From Gemmatimonadota bacterium (GTDB lineage: Bacteria; Gemmatimonadota; Gemmatimonadetes; Palauibacterales; Palauibacteraceae), in the NCBI GenBank assembly GCA_029863105.1, contig JAOTWC010000093.1, forward strand, positions 1 through 6,097: 6,097 nt of DNA, read 5' to 3'. Shown piece by piece: positions 1 to 5,560 of this stretch (the stretch's first letter is position 1; each line of letters begins with the position of its first letter). The notes beneath the pieces were generated by a model that was given only the letters and a program-made list of their open reading frames with translations, ran no database searches and had not been told where the DNA came from. The translations under genes were made by a program, and so were the position numbers.

Positions 1-229
1 AGAGATATTCGGGCGTCTTGTCTCCGACCCGGCTGCAGTCCGCCCCTTCGGCGAACTGGTCGGCGTACCACCCGGCGCCCTTCTCGTACGCGTGACGATG
101 GTCGAAAAAATGCAACTCTTCGGCGGGCATGAACACGTCGGGATGAGCCCTCAGCTGTTCCCTGAGCCAGGTCGTCCCGGCTTTCTGGGCCCCGATGATC
201 AAGAAATCAGGGAGACGAGACGGGTTCAC
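1..229 (-). CDS. Sulfotransferase, N-terminal part (cut by left edge)
   Basis: This is the first 76 codons of a PAPS-dependent sulfotransferase, which would move sulfate from PAPS to a hydroxyl, here probably on a glycan. The N-terminus carries the 5'-phosphosulfate-binding loop: a beta strand (DFLIIG, residues 8-13) followed by AQKAGTTWL (14-22), with Lys16 and Thr19/Thr20 as the expected phosphate contacts. The family's LHFFD segment follows (39-43), then GDKTPEYL (69-76). I chose the GTG at 229 because it lies eight residues before the conserved strand and overlaps the upstream glycosyltransferase stop as GTGA. A GGTGA ribosome-binding sequence (complement of 236-240) sits 6 nt upstream. 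The coupling suggests both enzymes act on the same glycan. The acceptor cannot be read from the sequence, and the 3'-phosphate-binding part lies outside the window. Confidence 0.88.
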   Translation of the reverse strand, partial: MNPSRLPDFLIIGAQKAGTTWLREQLRAHPDVFMPAEELHFFDHRHAYEKGAGWYADQFAEGADCSRVGDKTPEYL

Positions 230-1137
230 GCCTTTTCACCGGAAGGCTCGGCGCGTCCAATCGACACGGCCACTCCCAGAAGCCGGTCGAACGCGATGCG
301 CGATCGCCCCAGAACGGCGTTCCCGGCGGCCGCCATGAGGCCGGTCGCGATGTCCCGGTACAACCAGAATGGTCGACCCAGGAGTCCCGCACCGGCCCGA
401 GGTCCTTCGATGTGGCTCAGCAGCCGACCGTAACGGACGGCCCTCGGCAACTGCCAGCGGAGCGACAGCTGTCGCCGGTTCACCCGGTGATAGACTCGAC
501 TTCGCGGTACGTAGACGGCAACCTCCCCCCGCGCTTCCAGCTCCCGGGCGATTTCCGTCTCGTCGCCCATCGTAGTTCCGCTCGTCGTCCCGGGTCCGAG
601 GGTCGGGTCGAACCGCAGACCCTGATCGAACACCGCCCGACGCACGGCCATATTGGGCCCGAATGGTCGAAGACCGACGCTCGGACCCGGCTCATCCCCG
701 CGATCCAGCTGCGTGTACAACGCTCCGAGATACATCGATCCTTCCAACCGTGCGGGTATCCCGTCGGGCCACAGCGGAAGCACGCGACCACCGAACAGGA
801 CATGATCGGGATAGTCCAGCGCCGCCCGCCACAGTTCAACGAGCCAATCGGGGTCGAACTCCACGTCGTCATCCGTGAATACCAGCAGGTCCCCCTCCGC
901 GACCTCGACGGCCTGGTTGAGGGCGATCGACTTGCCCCGTTCGGCGACCCCCAGGTAGCGCACCGGCAACCCGTCCGCGACTTCGCGGCACACGGTTTCC
1001 GTTCGCGGGTCGTCGCCGTTGTCGGCCACGATGACCTCGAACTTGCCTTCCGGAAGCCGGCACCGGGCCAGACCGCGCAGCACGGCGGCCAGCAGATCCG
1101 GCCGGTTGGCCGTGGCGATGAGCAGGGACGTGTTCAT
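226..1137 (-). CDS. Family 2 glycosyltransferase
   Basis: A 303-residue GT-A fold glycosyltransferase, probably cytoplasmic or membrane-associated, that transfers a sugar from a nucleotide donor to a growing polysaccharide or glycolipid. Visible motifs in order are the N-terminal strand SLLIATANRPD (4-14); VADNGDD (37-43) in the nucleotide-binding region; ERGKSIALNQAV (66-77); the metal-binding TDDDV (88-92, the DXD motif); FGPNMAVRR (159-167) at the acceptor side; GDETE (191-195), the usual catalytic acidic motif; and YHRV (216-219). Length is normal for the family. The frame stays open upstream to about 1293, but those residues are low-complexity and unlike the family, so I chose the ATG at 1137, three codons before the first strand. 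The Shine-Dalgarno is weak. The gene overlaps the downstream sulfotransferase by 4 bases and is divergent from the sugar operon. No strong transmembrane segment is evident. Donor and acceptor are unknown. Confidence 0.9.
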   Translation of the reverse strand: MNTSLLIATANRPDLLAAVLRGLARCRLPEGKFEVIVADNGDDPRTETVCREVADGLPVRYLGVAERGKSIALNQAVEVAEGDLLVFTDDDVEFDPDWLVELWRAALDYPDHVLFGGRVLPLWPDGIPARLEGSMYLGALYTQLDRGDEPGPSVGLRPFGPNMAVRRAVFDQGLRFDPTLGPGTTSGTTMGDETEIARELEARGEVAVYVPRSRVYHRVNRRQLSLRWQLPRAVRYGRLLSHIEGPRAGAGLLGRPFWLYRDIATGLMAAAGNAVLGRSRIAFDRLLGVAVSIGRAEPSGEKA

Positions 1138-1194
1138 GAGCGGAATTCTCGCCCTCGGGGCGCCGGCGCGACAGACGCGCAGCGGATAACTGGC

Positions 1195-1216
1195 GCTGTG
1201 GCTTCTCCGCCACAGC
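1195..1216. repeat. Perfect 8-bp inverted repeat, 6-nt loop
   Basis: GCTGTGGC (1195-1202) and its exact reverse complement GCCACAGC (1209-1216) flank TTCTCC. The element lies 58 bases upstream of the glycosyltransferase start, so it would form a hairpin in that gene's leader if transcription starts farther upstream. No T-run follows on either strand, so it does not look like an intrinsic terminator. It may be an operator for a dimeric regulator or an RNA hairpin. The symmetry is directly visible; any function is inference. Confidence 0.55.
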
Positions 1217-1231
1217 AACCCGCGTCGGCGT

Positions 1232-1244
1232 GCTGTCGGACAGC
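1232..1244. repeat. 13-bp palindrome GCTGTCGGACAGC
   Basis: GCTGTC and GACAGC are exact inverted arms around a single central G. The outer GCTGT/ACAGC half-sites are the same as those of the inverted repeat at 1195-1216, and the two centres are about 32.5 bases apart, close to three helical turns. A lone ACAGC also occurs at 1293-1297. A one-base centre cannot form a good RNA hairpin, which favours a protein-binding site over an RNA structure. The regulatory role is inference. Confidence 0.45.
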
Positions 1245-1298
1245 CACCGGACCCCGCCTCGGGATTGTGAAGGCGTCCGCAGAGTGTTCGCAACAGCC

Positions 1299-1304
1299 TA
1301 TTCT
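1299..1304 (+). promoter_or_regulatory. Possible -10 hexamer (TATTCT) for the sugar operon
   Basis: TATTCT matches four of six positions of the sigma-70 -10 consensus and lies about 100 bases before the methyltransferase start, in the most AT-rich part of the gap. No good -35 hexamer is seen at the usual 16-18 base spacing, so this is only a weak candidate. Confidence 0.15.
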
Positions 1305-1405
1305 ACAGGACGTTACGCGCGGCAGAGCGCCCGCCGGTGGGCCGACACCATCATGCCGTGCTCCGGAACCGCATGTGGCACCCAAGTTGCGCCTGCCCGC
1401 GAACC

Positions 1406-2692
1406 ATGGAGCAAGACACGCTGACGGAGCCGGTCGCCTCGGTTCCCCACGAGCCGACACCGCCGGAGCCGGCCTGCCGGTTCTGCGGAGACTCCCTGGA
1501 ACACGTCGTGGTCGATCTCGGCATGTCCCCACTGTGCGAGAGCTACCTGGCCGAGCACGAGCTGGATCAGATGGAGCCGTTCTATCCGTTGCGCCTCTAC
1601 GTGTGCGATGGTTGCTACCTGGTCCAGCTGCGCGAGTATGTCAGCGGACAGCAGATCTTCGAGGACTACGCCTACTTCAGTTCCTACTCCGATTCGTGGG
1701 TCGAGCATGCGCGTCGCTATGCCGAGACGATGATCGGGCGATTCGAACTCGGCGCGTCATCCTTCGTCGTGGAGCTGGCGAGCAACGACGGCTACCTGCT
1801 CCGGCACTTCGTCGAGCGCAACGTTCCGTGCCTCGGGATCGAACCCGCCCGCAACGTGGCCTCCGTGGCCGAAGCGAACGGTGTTCCGACACTCGTGGAG
1901 TTCTTCGGCCGGGCGCTTGCCGAACGGCTGGCGAATGACGGGCTGCAGGCCGACCTGATCGTCGCGAACAACGTGCTGGCGCAGGTTGCGAATCTGAACG
2001 ACTTCGTGGCCGGGATCCCGATGATCCTCGCCCCGGACGGCGTCCTGACGCTGGAGTTTCCGCACCTGAGCCGCCTGGTCACCGAACACCAGTTCGACAC
2101 GATTTATCACGAACACTTCTCGTACTTCTCGTGGCTGGCCGTGCAGCGGATTCTATCGGCGCACGGACTTCAGGCGTTCGACGTCGAGGAACTGTCGACA
2201 CATGGCGGCTCTCTCCGCGTCCATGCGGGTCACGTCGCGGCGGGCCGATCGCCTTCGGTGGCGGCACTCGAACTGACGGAGCGGGAGCGGCGGGAGGGCG
2301 TCGAGTCGCTCGGCTACTATTCGTCGTTCGCGTGCCGGGTCGAGGAGACGAAGCGTCGACTGCTCACGTTTCTCATCGAGGCCAGAGACAGCGGGAAGGT
2401 CGTCGTCGGTTATGGCGCGCCGGGGAAGGGCAACACGCTGCTCAACTACTGCGGGATTCGTTCGGACCTTCTGTCGTTCACGGTGGACCGAAGCCCGCAC
2501 AAGCAGGGGAAGTACCTGCCCGGCACTCATATCCCGATTCACGCTCCCGATCGAATCGATGAGACGCGCCCGGACTACGTGCTGATTCTCCCGTGGAACC
2601 TGCGGAACGAAATCACTGCGCAGATGGCACACGTTCGCGACTGGGGAGGGCGGTTCGTCGTACCCATCCCCAGTGTGGAGGTCCTGGAGTGA
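1406..2692 (+). CDS. Sugar C-methyltransferase, NovU/TylC3 type
   Basis: A 428-residue SAM-dependent methyltransferase that adds a methyl to a carbon next to the keto group of an NDP-4-keto-6-deoxyhexose (C3 or C5, depending on the family member). All three family domains are present. The N-terminal zinc-binding domain has Cys24/Cys27 and Cys67/Cys70 (CRFC and CDGC). The SAM-binding Rossmann domain has VVELASNDGYLL (121-132). The YHEH motif (234-237) matches the Tyr, Glu and His implicated in proton transfer in TylC3-like TcaB9. The C-terminal domain has GYGAPGKGNTLLNYCG (335-350) and VDRSPHKQGKYLPG (360-373). Length is about 20 residues over the usual 408 or so, all at the N-terminus. I chose the ATG at 1406 as the start nearest the first cysteines; in-frame ATG 1373 and GTG 1337 are alternatives, and none has a strong Shine-Dalgarno. 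It is first in the operon and overlaps the epimerase by 4 bases. Substrate and methylated carbon are inferred only. Confidence 0.93.
   Translation: MEQDTLTEPVASVPHEPTPPEPACRFCGDSLEHVVVDLGMSPLCESYLAEHELDQMEPFYPLRLYVCDGCYLVQLREYVSGQQIFEDYAYFSSYSDSWVEHARRYAETMIGRFELGASSFVVELASNDGYLLRHFVERNVPCLGIEPARNVASVAEANGVPTLVEFFGRALAERLANDGLQADLIVANNVLAQVANLNDFVAGIPMILAPDGVLTLEFPHLSRLVTEHQFDTIYHEHFSYFSWLAVQRILSAHGLQAFDVEELSTHGGSLRVHAGHVAAGRSPSVAALELTERERREGVESLGYYSSFACRVEETKRRLLTFLIEARDSGKVVVGYGAPGKGNTLLNYCGIRSDLLSFTVDRSPHKQGKYLPGTHIPIHAPDRIDETRPDYVLILPWNLRNEITAQMAHVRDWGGRFVVPIPSVEVLE
2677..2681 (+). promoter_or_regulatory. Shine-Dalgarno GGAGG fixing the epimerase GTG start
   Basis: GGAGG lies 7 bases before the GTG at 2689, inside the end of the methyltransferase gene. 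It supports that GTG over the in-frame ATG at 2593, which would add 32 residues unlike the RmlC family. Confidence 0.75.
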
Positions 2693-3219
2693 TCTTCACG
2701 CCGACCGACGTCGCAGGCGCGTTTGTGATCGAACTCGAGCGTCACGGCGATGCGCGCGGATTCTTCGCTCGCACGTTCTGCCGCGAAGAATTCAACCGGC
2801 AGGGACTCGACCCCGTGGTCGTCCAGGCGAGCCTGTCGTTCACTCCGCGATCGGGTACGCTCCGTGGTCTGCATTACCAGCGCGCACCACACGAAGAGTC
2901 GAAGGTCGTCCGCTGTGTGCGGGGTCGCATCCACGATGTCGTGCTCGATCTGCGCGCGACGTCCCCGACGTACCTCCATCACGTCGGACTCGAGCTCGAC
3001 GATCGGAACCGGCTCGCGATCTACGTTCCAGCCGGATGCGCGCACGGATTTCAGACTCTTACCGATGACGTGGAAATCGCCTACCAGATGTCCGCCGCGT
3101 ACGCGCCGCACGCGCAGGCAGGAGTACGCTGGAACGACCCCGCGTTCGGTATAGACTGGCCCATCGCCCCGGTGGTGATGAATGAGCGCGACCGCACCTT
3201 CCTGGACTTCGTGCGATGA
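2689..3219 (+). CDS. rfbC: RmlC-type sugar-nucleotide 3,5-epimerase
   Basis: A 176-residue cupin epimerase of the dTDP-4-dehydrorhamnose 3,5-epimerase family, which inverts C3 and/or C5 of an NDP-4-keto-6-deoxyhexose. It shows RGFFARTFC (23-31); GTLRGLHYQ (57-64) with His62 as the catalytic base; Lys72 and Arg75 in the substrate pocket; VPAGCAHGFQTL (113-124) with the cupin His119; Tyr132, the usual general acid; and NERD (165-168), whose Asp168 fits the Asp of the His-Asp dyad. The complete catalytic set and near-normal length argue for an active enzyme. The start is GTG at 2689, with GGAGG 7 bases before it and a GTGA overlap with the methyltransferase. In this operon its substrate is probably a CDP- rather than dTDP-sugar, so the rhamnose name should be taken as family only. 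Whether it epimerises one or two centres cannot be told. Confidence 0.92.
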   Translation: MIFTPTDVAGAFVIELERHGDARGFFARTFCREEFNRQGLDPVVVQASLSFTPRSGTLRGLHYQRAPHEESKVVRCVRGRIHDVVLDLRATSPTYLHHVGLELDDRNRLAIYVPAGCAHGFQTLTDDVEIAYQMSAAYAPHAQAGVRWNDPAFGIDWPIAPVVMNERDRTFLDFVR

Positions 3220-4511
3220 GCGGGGCGGGAGAGCGGATGCACTCGCTGATCCGGGAATTGTATCCCGTCTGCCGCAGCATCACGGGCGACGGTCTGCGGG
3301 CGACGTTGCATCGCATCGGACAGGAGATTCCCCTCGAGATCTCCGACGTTGTTACCGGCACGGCCGTGTACGACTGGATAATCCCCGACGAATGGAACGT
3401 GCGTGACGCCTGGGTCAAAGATCCGTCCGGCACCAAAGTGATCGACTTCCAGGCCTCGAATCTCCACCTGGTGAATTACTCGCCGCCGGTATCCACGAGA
3501 ATGGACCGGGAGGAACTGCTCAAGCATCTCCACTCCCTGCCCGAGCAGCCCGACCTGATCCCGTATCGGACCAGCTATTACCGTCCCGAGTGGGGGTTCT
3601 GCCTCGCGCACCGCGACCTGGAGGCTCTGCCGCCCGGCGAGTACGAGGTACTCGTTGACTCGACGCTCGGCCCGGGCGCCCTGAGCTTCGGCGAGTGCCT
3701 CGTTCCGGGCGCCTCCGCCGATGAAGTGCTCGTGTCGGTGCACGTCTGCCATCCGTCTCTCGCCAACGACAACCTGTCCGGTATCGCGGTCGCGACGGAA
3801 CTGGCGCGGACCCTGCTCACCGGGCGGCCGAACCTCACCTGGCGCTTCTTGTTCGTGCCGGCGACCGTCGGTGCGATCGCTTGGCTCGCCCTCAACCACG
3901 ACCGCGTGGGCGACATGCGGGCAGGTCTCGTGCTGTCGGGCGTGGGCGATCCGGGCCGCCTCACGTACAAGCGCAGCCGGCTCGGGACCTCGCTTGTCGA
4001 CCGGGCCGTCGAGCACGTGCTGAAGCATCGAGGCGCCGGCGAAGAAGTCCTGCCGTTCGCTCCGTACGGCTACGACGAGCGACAGTACTGCTCGCCCGGT
4101 TTCAACCTTCCAGTCGGCTGCCTGATGCGAACGCCTCACGGAGAGTATCCCGAGTATCACACGTCTGCGGACGATCCGTCGTTCGTCCGTGCCGAGGCGC
4201 TGCTCGACACGTACTCGGGACTGCTGGACATCGCTGAGATCCTCGAACACGACCGGGTCTACCTGAACGTTCGGCCTCACGGCGAGCCGCAGCTCGGACG
4301 CCGCGGCCTGTACCGCCAGACGGGCGGGGACGCCTGTCTTCCCGGACGTGAGCAGGCGATGCTCTGGGTCCTGAACCAATCGGACGGGTCGGTCAGCCTG
4401 CTCGACGTCGCGGCCCGCTCCGGCATGCCGTTCGCGGTCGTGCGGCAGGCCGCCGACGAGTTGGTGGCAGCGGGACTGCTGACCGAGGCGGAGGCCCTGT
4501 GCGCGTCCTGA
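3216..4511 (+). CDS. DUF2172/DUF4910 M28 aminopeptidase-like protein with winged helix
   Basis: A 431-residue protein of the family annotated as aminopeptidase-like (DUF4910 with inserted DUF2172 and a C-terminal HTH_47 winged helix); its substrate is unknown to me. The N-terminal signature LYPVCRSITGDGLR (15-28) is characteristic. VYDWIIPDEWNVRDAWV (51-67) belongs to the inserted domain. The hydrolase core has HVCHPSLANDNLSG (176-189), where His179 and Asp185 fit M28 zinc ligands; FVPATVGAIAWL (213-224); GYDERQYCSPG (285-295); and EYHTSADD (313-320), with His315 as a likely last ligand. Residues 378-425 look like a winged helix. Ala216 occupies a position that is often Glu or Gly in relatives, as I recall them. 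No signal peptide is visible, so it is probably cytosolic. ATG 3216 overlaps the epimerase stop (ATGA). ATG 3237 has a better Shine-Dalgarno (GGAG 3228-3231, 5-base spacer) and would remove seven residues. Its place in the operon suggests a role in sugar biosynthesis rather than peptide breakdown. Confidence 0.88.
   Translation: MSGAGERMHSLIRELYPVCRSITGDGLRATLHRIGQEIPLEISDVVTGTAVYDWIIPDEWNVRDAWVKDPSGTKVIDFQASNLHLVNYSPPVSTRMDREELLKHLHSLPEQPDLIPYRTSYYRPEWGFCLAHRDLEALPPGEYEVLVDSTLGPGALSFGECLVPGASADEVLVSVHVCHPSLANDNLSGIAVATELARTLLTGRPNLTWRFLFVPATVGAIAWLALNHDRVGDMRAGLVLSGVGDPGRLTYKRSRLGTSLVDRAVEHVLKHRGAGEEVLPFAPYGYDERQYCSPGFNLPVGCLMRTPHGEYPEYHTSADDPSFVRAEALLDTYSGLLDIAEILEHDRVYLNVRPHGEPQLGRRGLYRQTGGDACLPGREQAMLWVLNQSDGSVSLLDVAARSGMPFAVVRQAADELVAAGLLTEAEALCAS
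4490..4494 (+). promoter_or_regulatory. Shine-Dalgarno GGAGG for the SDR GTG start
   Basis: GGAGG within the last codons of the aminopeptidase-like gene lies 4 bases before the GTG at 4499. The spacer is short but workable. The next start, ATG 4511, would be 16 bases away and would remove the first strand of the Rossmann fold. Confidence 0.55.
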
Positions 4512-5560
4512 TGACGGGCCACGAGGGCTACGTCGGCACCGTGATGACGGGCGTGCTCCGGTCCGCAGGTCACGATGTGGTCGGGCTGGACTCCGGTCTG
4601 TACCGTGGCTGCGACTTCGGGCCGCCCGGCGTATCGCCCTCGACTGAGGTCAGCCGAGACATCCGAGACGTCGGTCTGGTCGATCTGGCCGGCTTCGACG
4701 CCGTCGTCCACCTCGCGGCCCTGTCGAACGATCCGCTCGGAAACCAGTCGCCCGAACTCACGTTCGACATCAATCACCGCGCCGCCGTCCGGCTTGCCGA
4801 GCTGGCGCGGGCGGCCGGCGTGCCCCGATTCCTGTTCGCCTCTTCCTGCTCGCTGTACGGCGTGGCGGGCGACGGGCTGCTGGGCGAGGACGCCGCGTTT
4901 CGCCCGATCACGCCCTATGGGGAGTCGAAAGTCCGCGTGGAACTCGAAGTGTCCCGCCTCGCGACCGACGACTTCAGTCCCACCTTCCTGCGCAACGCGA
5001 CCGCGCACGGCGTGTCTCCCCGTCTGCGAGCCGACATCGTGGTGAACAACCTGGTCGGCCACGCCTGCACGACGGGGGTGATCTCCATCCTCAGCGACGG
5101 AACTCCGTGGCGCCCGATGGTGCACGTGCAGGACTTCGCCGGCGCGTTCCTCGCCGCGCTCGAGGCACCCCGTGAGCTCGTCCACAACGAGGCGTTCAAC
5201 GTGGGCCGAACGACCGAGAACTACCGGGTCAGCGACCTGGCCGACATCGTCGCCGAGTGTGTTCCCGGCAGCGTCATCCGGTATGCCGCCGAGGGCGGGC
5301 CCGACCCTCGGAGCTACCGGGTGGACTGCTCGAAACTCGAAAGCACGCTGCCGGGCTACCGTCCCCGCTGGACCGTGCGGCTTGGCGTCGAGGAACTCCG
5401 GGACGCCCTGCAGCGCGAGGAACTCTCCGCGGATGAGTTGTTCGGGCCGCGCCACATCCGATTGAAGCGGATCCAAACGCTTCAAGACGAGGGGAGGCTT
5501 GGCGCCGACCTTCGGTGGGCACCGGCCGTGCTGACGACGCCGGAAGGGGGCAGCCCATGA
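4499..5560 (+). CDS. Extended SDR NAD(P)-dependent sugar epimerase/reductase
   Basis: A 353-residue nucleotide-sugar epimerase/dehydratase-superfamily enzyme that would oxidise, epimerise or reduce a nucleotide sugar; in this operon a 4-keto reductase or epimerase step is the natural guess. The NAD(P)-binding loop is MTGHEGYVG (5-13), followed by Asp31 at the end of strand 2, which favours NAD. HLAALSNDP (71-79) and FASSCSLYG (113-121) follow, then the catalytic YGESK with Tyr140 and Lys144. LRNATAHGVSPR (164-175), PMVHVQDFAGAF (206-217) and FNVGRTTENYR (233-243) form the substrate-binding half. A basic tail (about 305-340, including RHIRLKRIQTL at 318-328) extends past the usual 310-320 residue core. 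I chose the GTG at 4499 because it restores the first beta strand (RVLM); it overlaps the previous gene by 13 bases. The GHEGYVG loop does not resemble the GHTGFKG loop of RfbG dehydratases, so this is unlikely to be the missing 4,6-dehydratase. Exact reaction unknown. Confidence 0.9.
   Translation: MRVLMTGHEGYVGTVMTGVLRSAGHDVVGLDSGLYRGCDFGPPGVSPSTEVSRDIRDVGLVDLAGFDAVVHLAALSNDPLGNQSPELTFDINHRAAVRLAELARAAGVPRFLFASSCSLYGVAGDGLLGEDAAFRPITPYGESKVRVELEVSRLATDDFSPTFLRNATAHGVSPRLRADIVVNNLVGHACTTGVISILSDGTPWRPMVHVQDFAGAFLAALEAPRELVHNEAFNVGRTTENYRVSDLADIVAECVPGSVIRYAAEGGPDPRSYRVDCSKLESTLPGYRPRWTVRLGVEELRDALQREELSADELFGPRHIRLKRIQTLQDEGRLGADLRWAPAVLTTPEGGSP
5544..5550 (+). promoter_or_regulatory. Shine-Dalgarno AAGGGGG for the cytidylyltransferase
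   Basis: A purine-rich AAGGGGG run lies 6 bases before the ATG at 5557, inside the last codons of the SDR gene. Together with the ATGA overlap it supports this start and translational coupling. Confidence 0.5.

Larger units (their letters stand above)
1138..1405. other. Divergent intergenic region, no gene
   Basis: This 268-base gap separates the leftward glycosyltransferase/sulfotransferase pair from the rightward sugar operon, so promoters for both directions must lie in it or overlap the gene starts. Short open frames cross it on both strands, but they have low-complexity composition and no family resemblance. No clear sigma-70 promoter stands out. The best -10-like hexamer for the rightward operon is TATTCT at 1299-1304, without a convincing -35 at 17 bases. 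The clear structure is a pair of dyad symmetries listed separately. No tRNA, terminator with a U-run or mobile-element end was seen. Confidence 0.7.

Noticed and set aside
1195..1216. Intrinsic terminator
   Set aside because: The stem is good, but no T-run follows on either strand and neither arm's transcription ends here.
1138..1293. A 52-residue N-terminal extension of the glycosyltransferase from ATG 1293
   Set aside because: The extension is Arg/Gly/Ala-rich and unlike any GT2 N-terminus; the family's first strand begins just after the ATG at 1137.
1230..1424. A 64-codon plus-strand open frame in the intergenic region
   Set aside because: No family resemblance, no convincing ribosome-binding site, and it runs out of frame into the methyltransferase gene.
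412..1938. A 508-codon open frame on the plus strand across the glycosyltransferase and the start of the methyltransferase
   Set aside because: It is antisense to a clear family 2 glycosyltransferase and then out of frame with a clear methyltransferase. Its protein is rich in Arg/Pro/Ala with no family motif, as expected of shadow frames in high-GC DNA.
3081..4379. A 432-codon minus-strand open frame opposite the aminopeptidase-like gene
   Set aside because: Its composition (many Arg, Val, Gln, Asp, Glu) is that of the reverse frame of a GC-rich gene, it has no recognisable domain, and the plus strand carries a well-supported protein.
4277..5485. A 402-codon minus-strand open frame opposite the SDR gene
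   Set aside because: The plus strand shows complete SDR motifs with correct spacing; the minus frame has none and no ribosome-binding site or operon partner.
4499..5560. The SDR as the missing CDP-glucose 4,6-dehydratase
   Set aside because: Its NAD loop (GHEGYVG) and downstream motifs differ from the GHTGFKG-type signature of RfbG; it fits the general epimerase/reductase group better.
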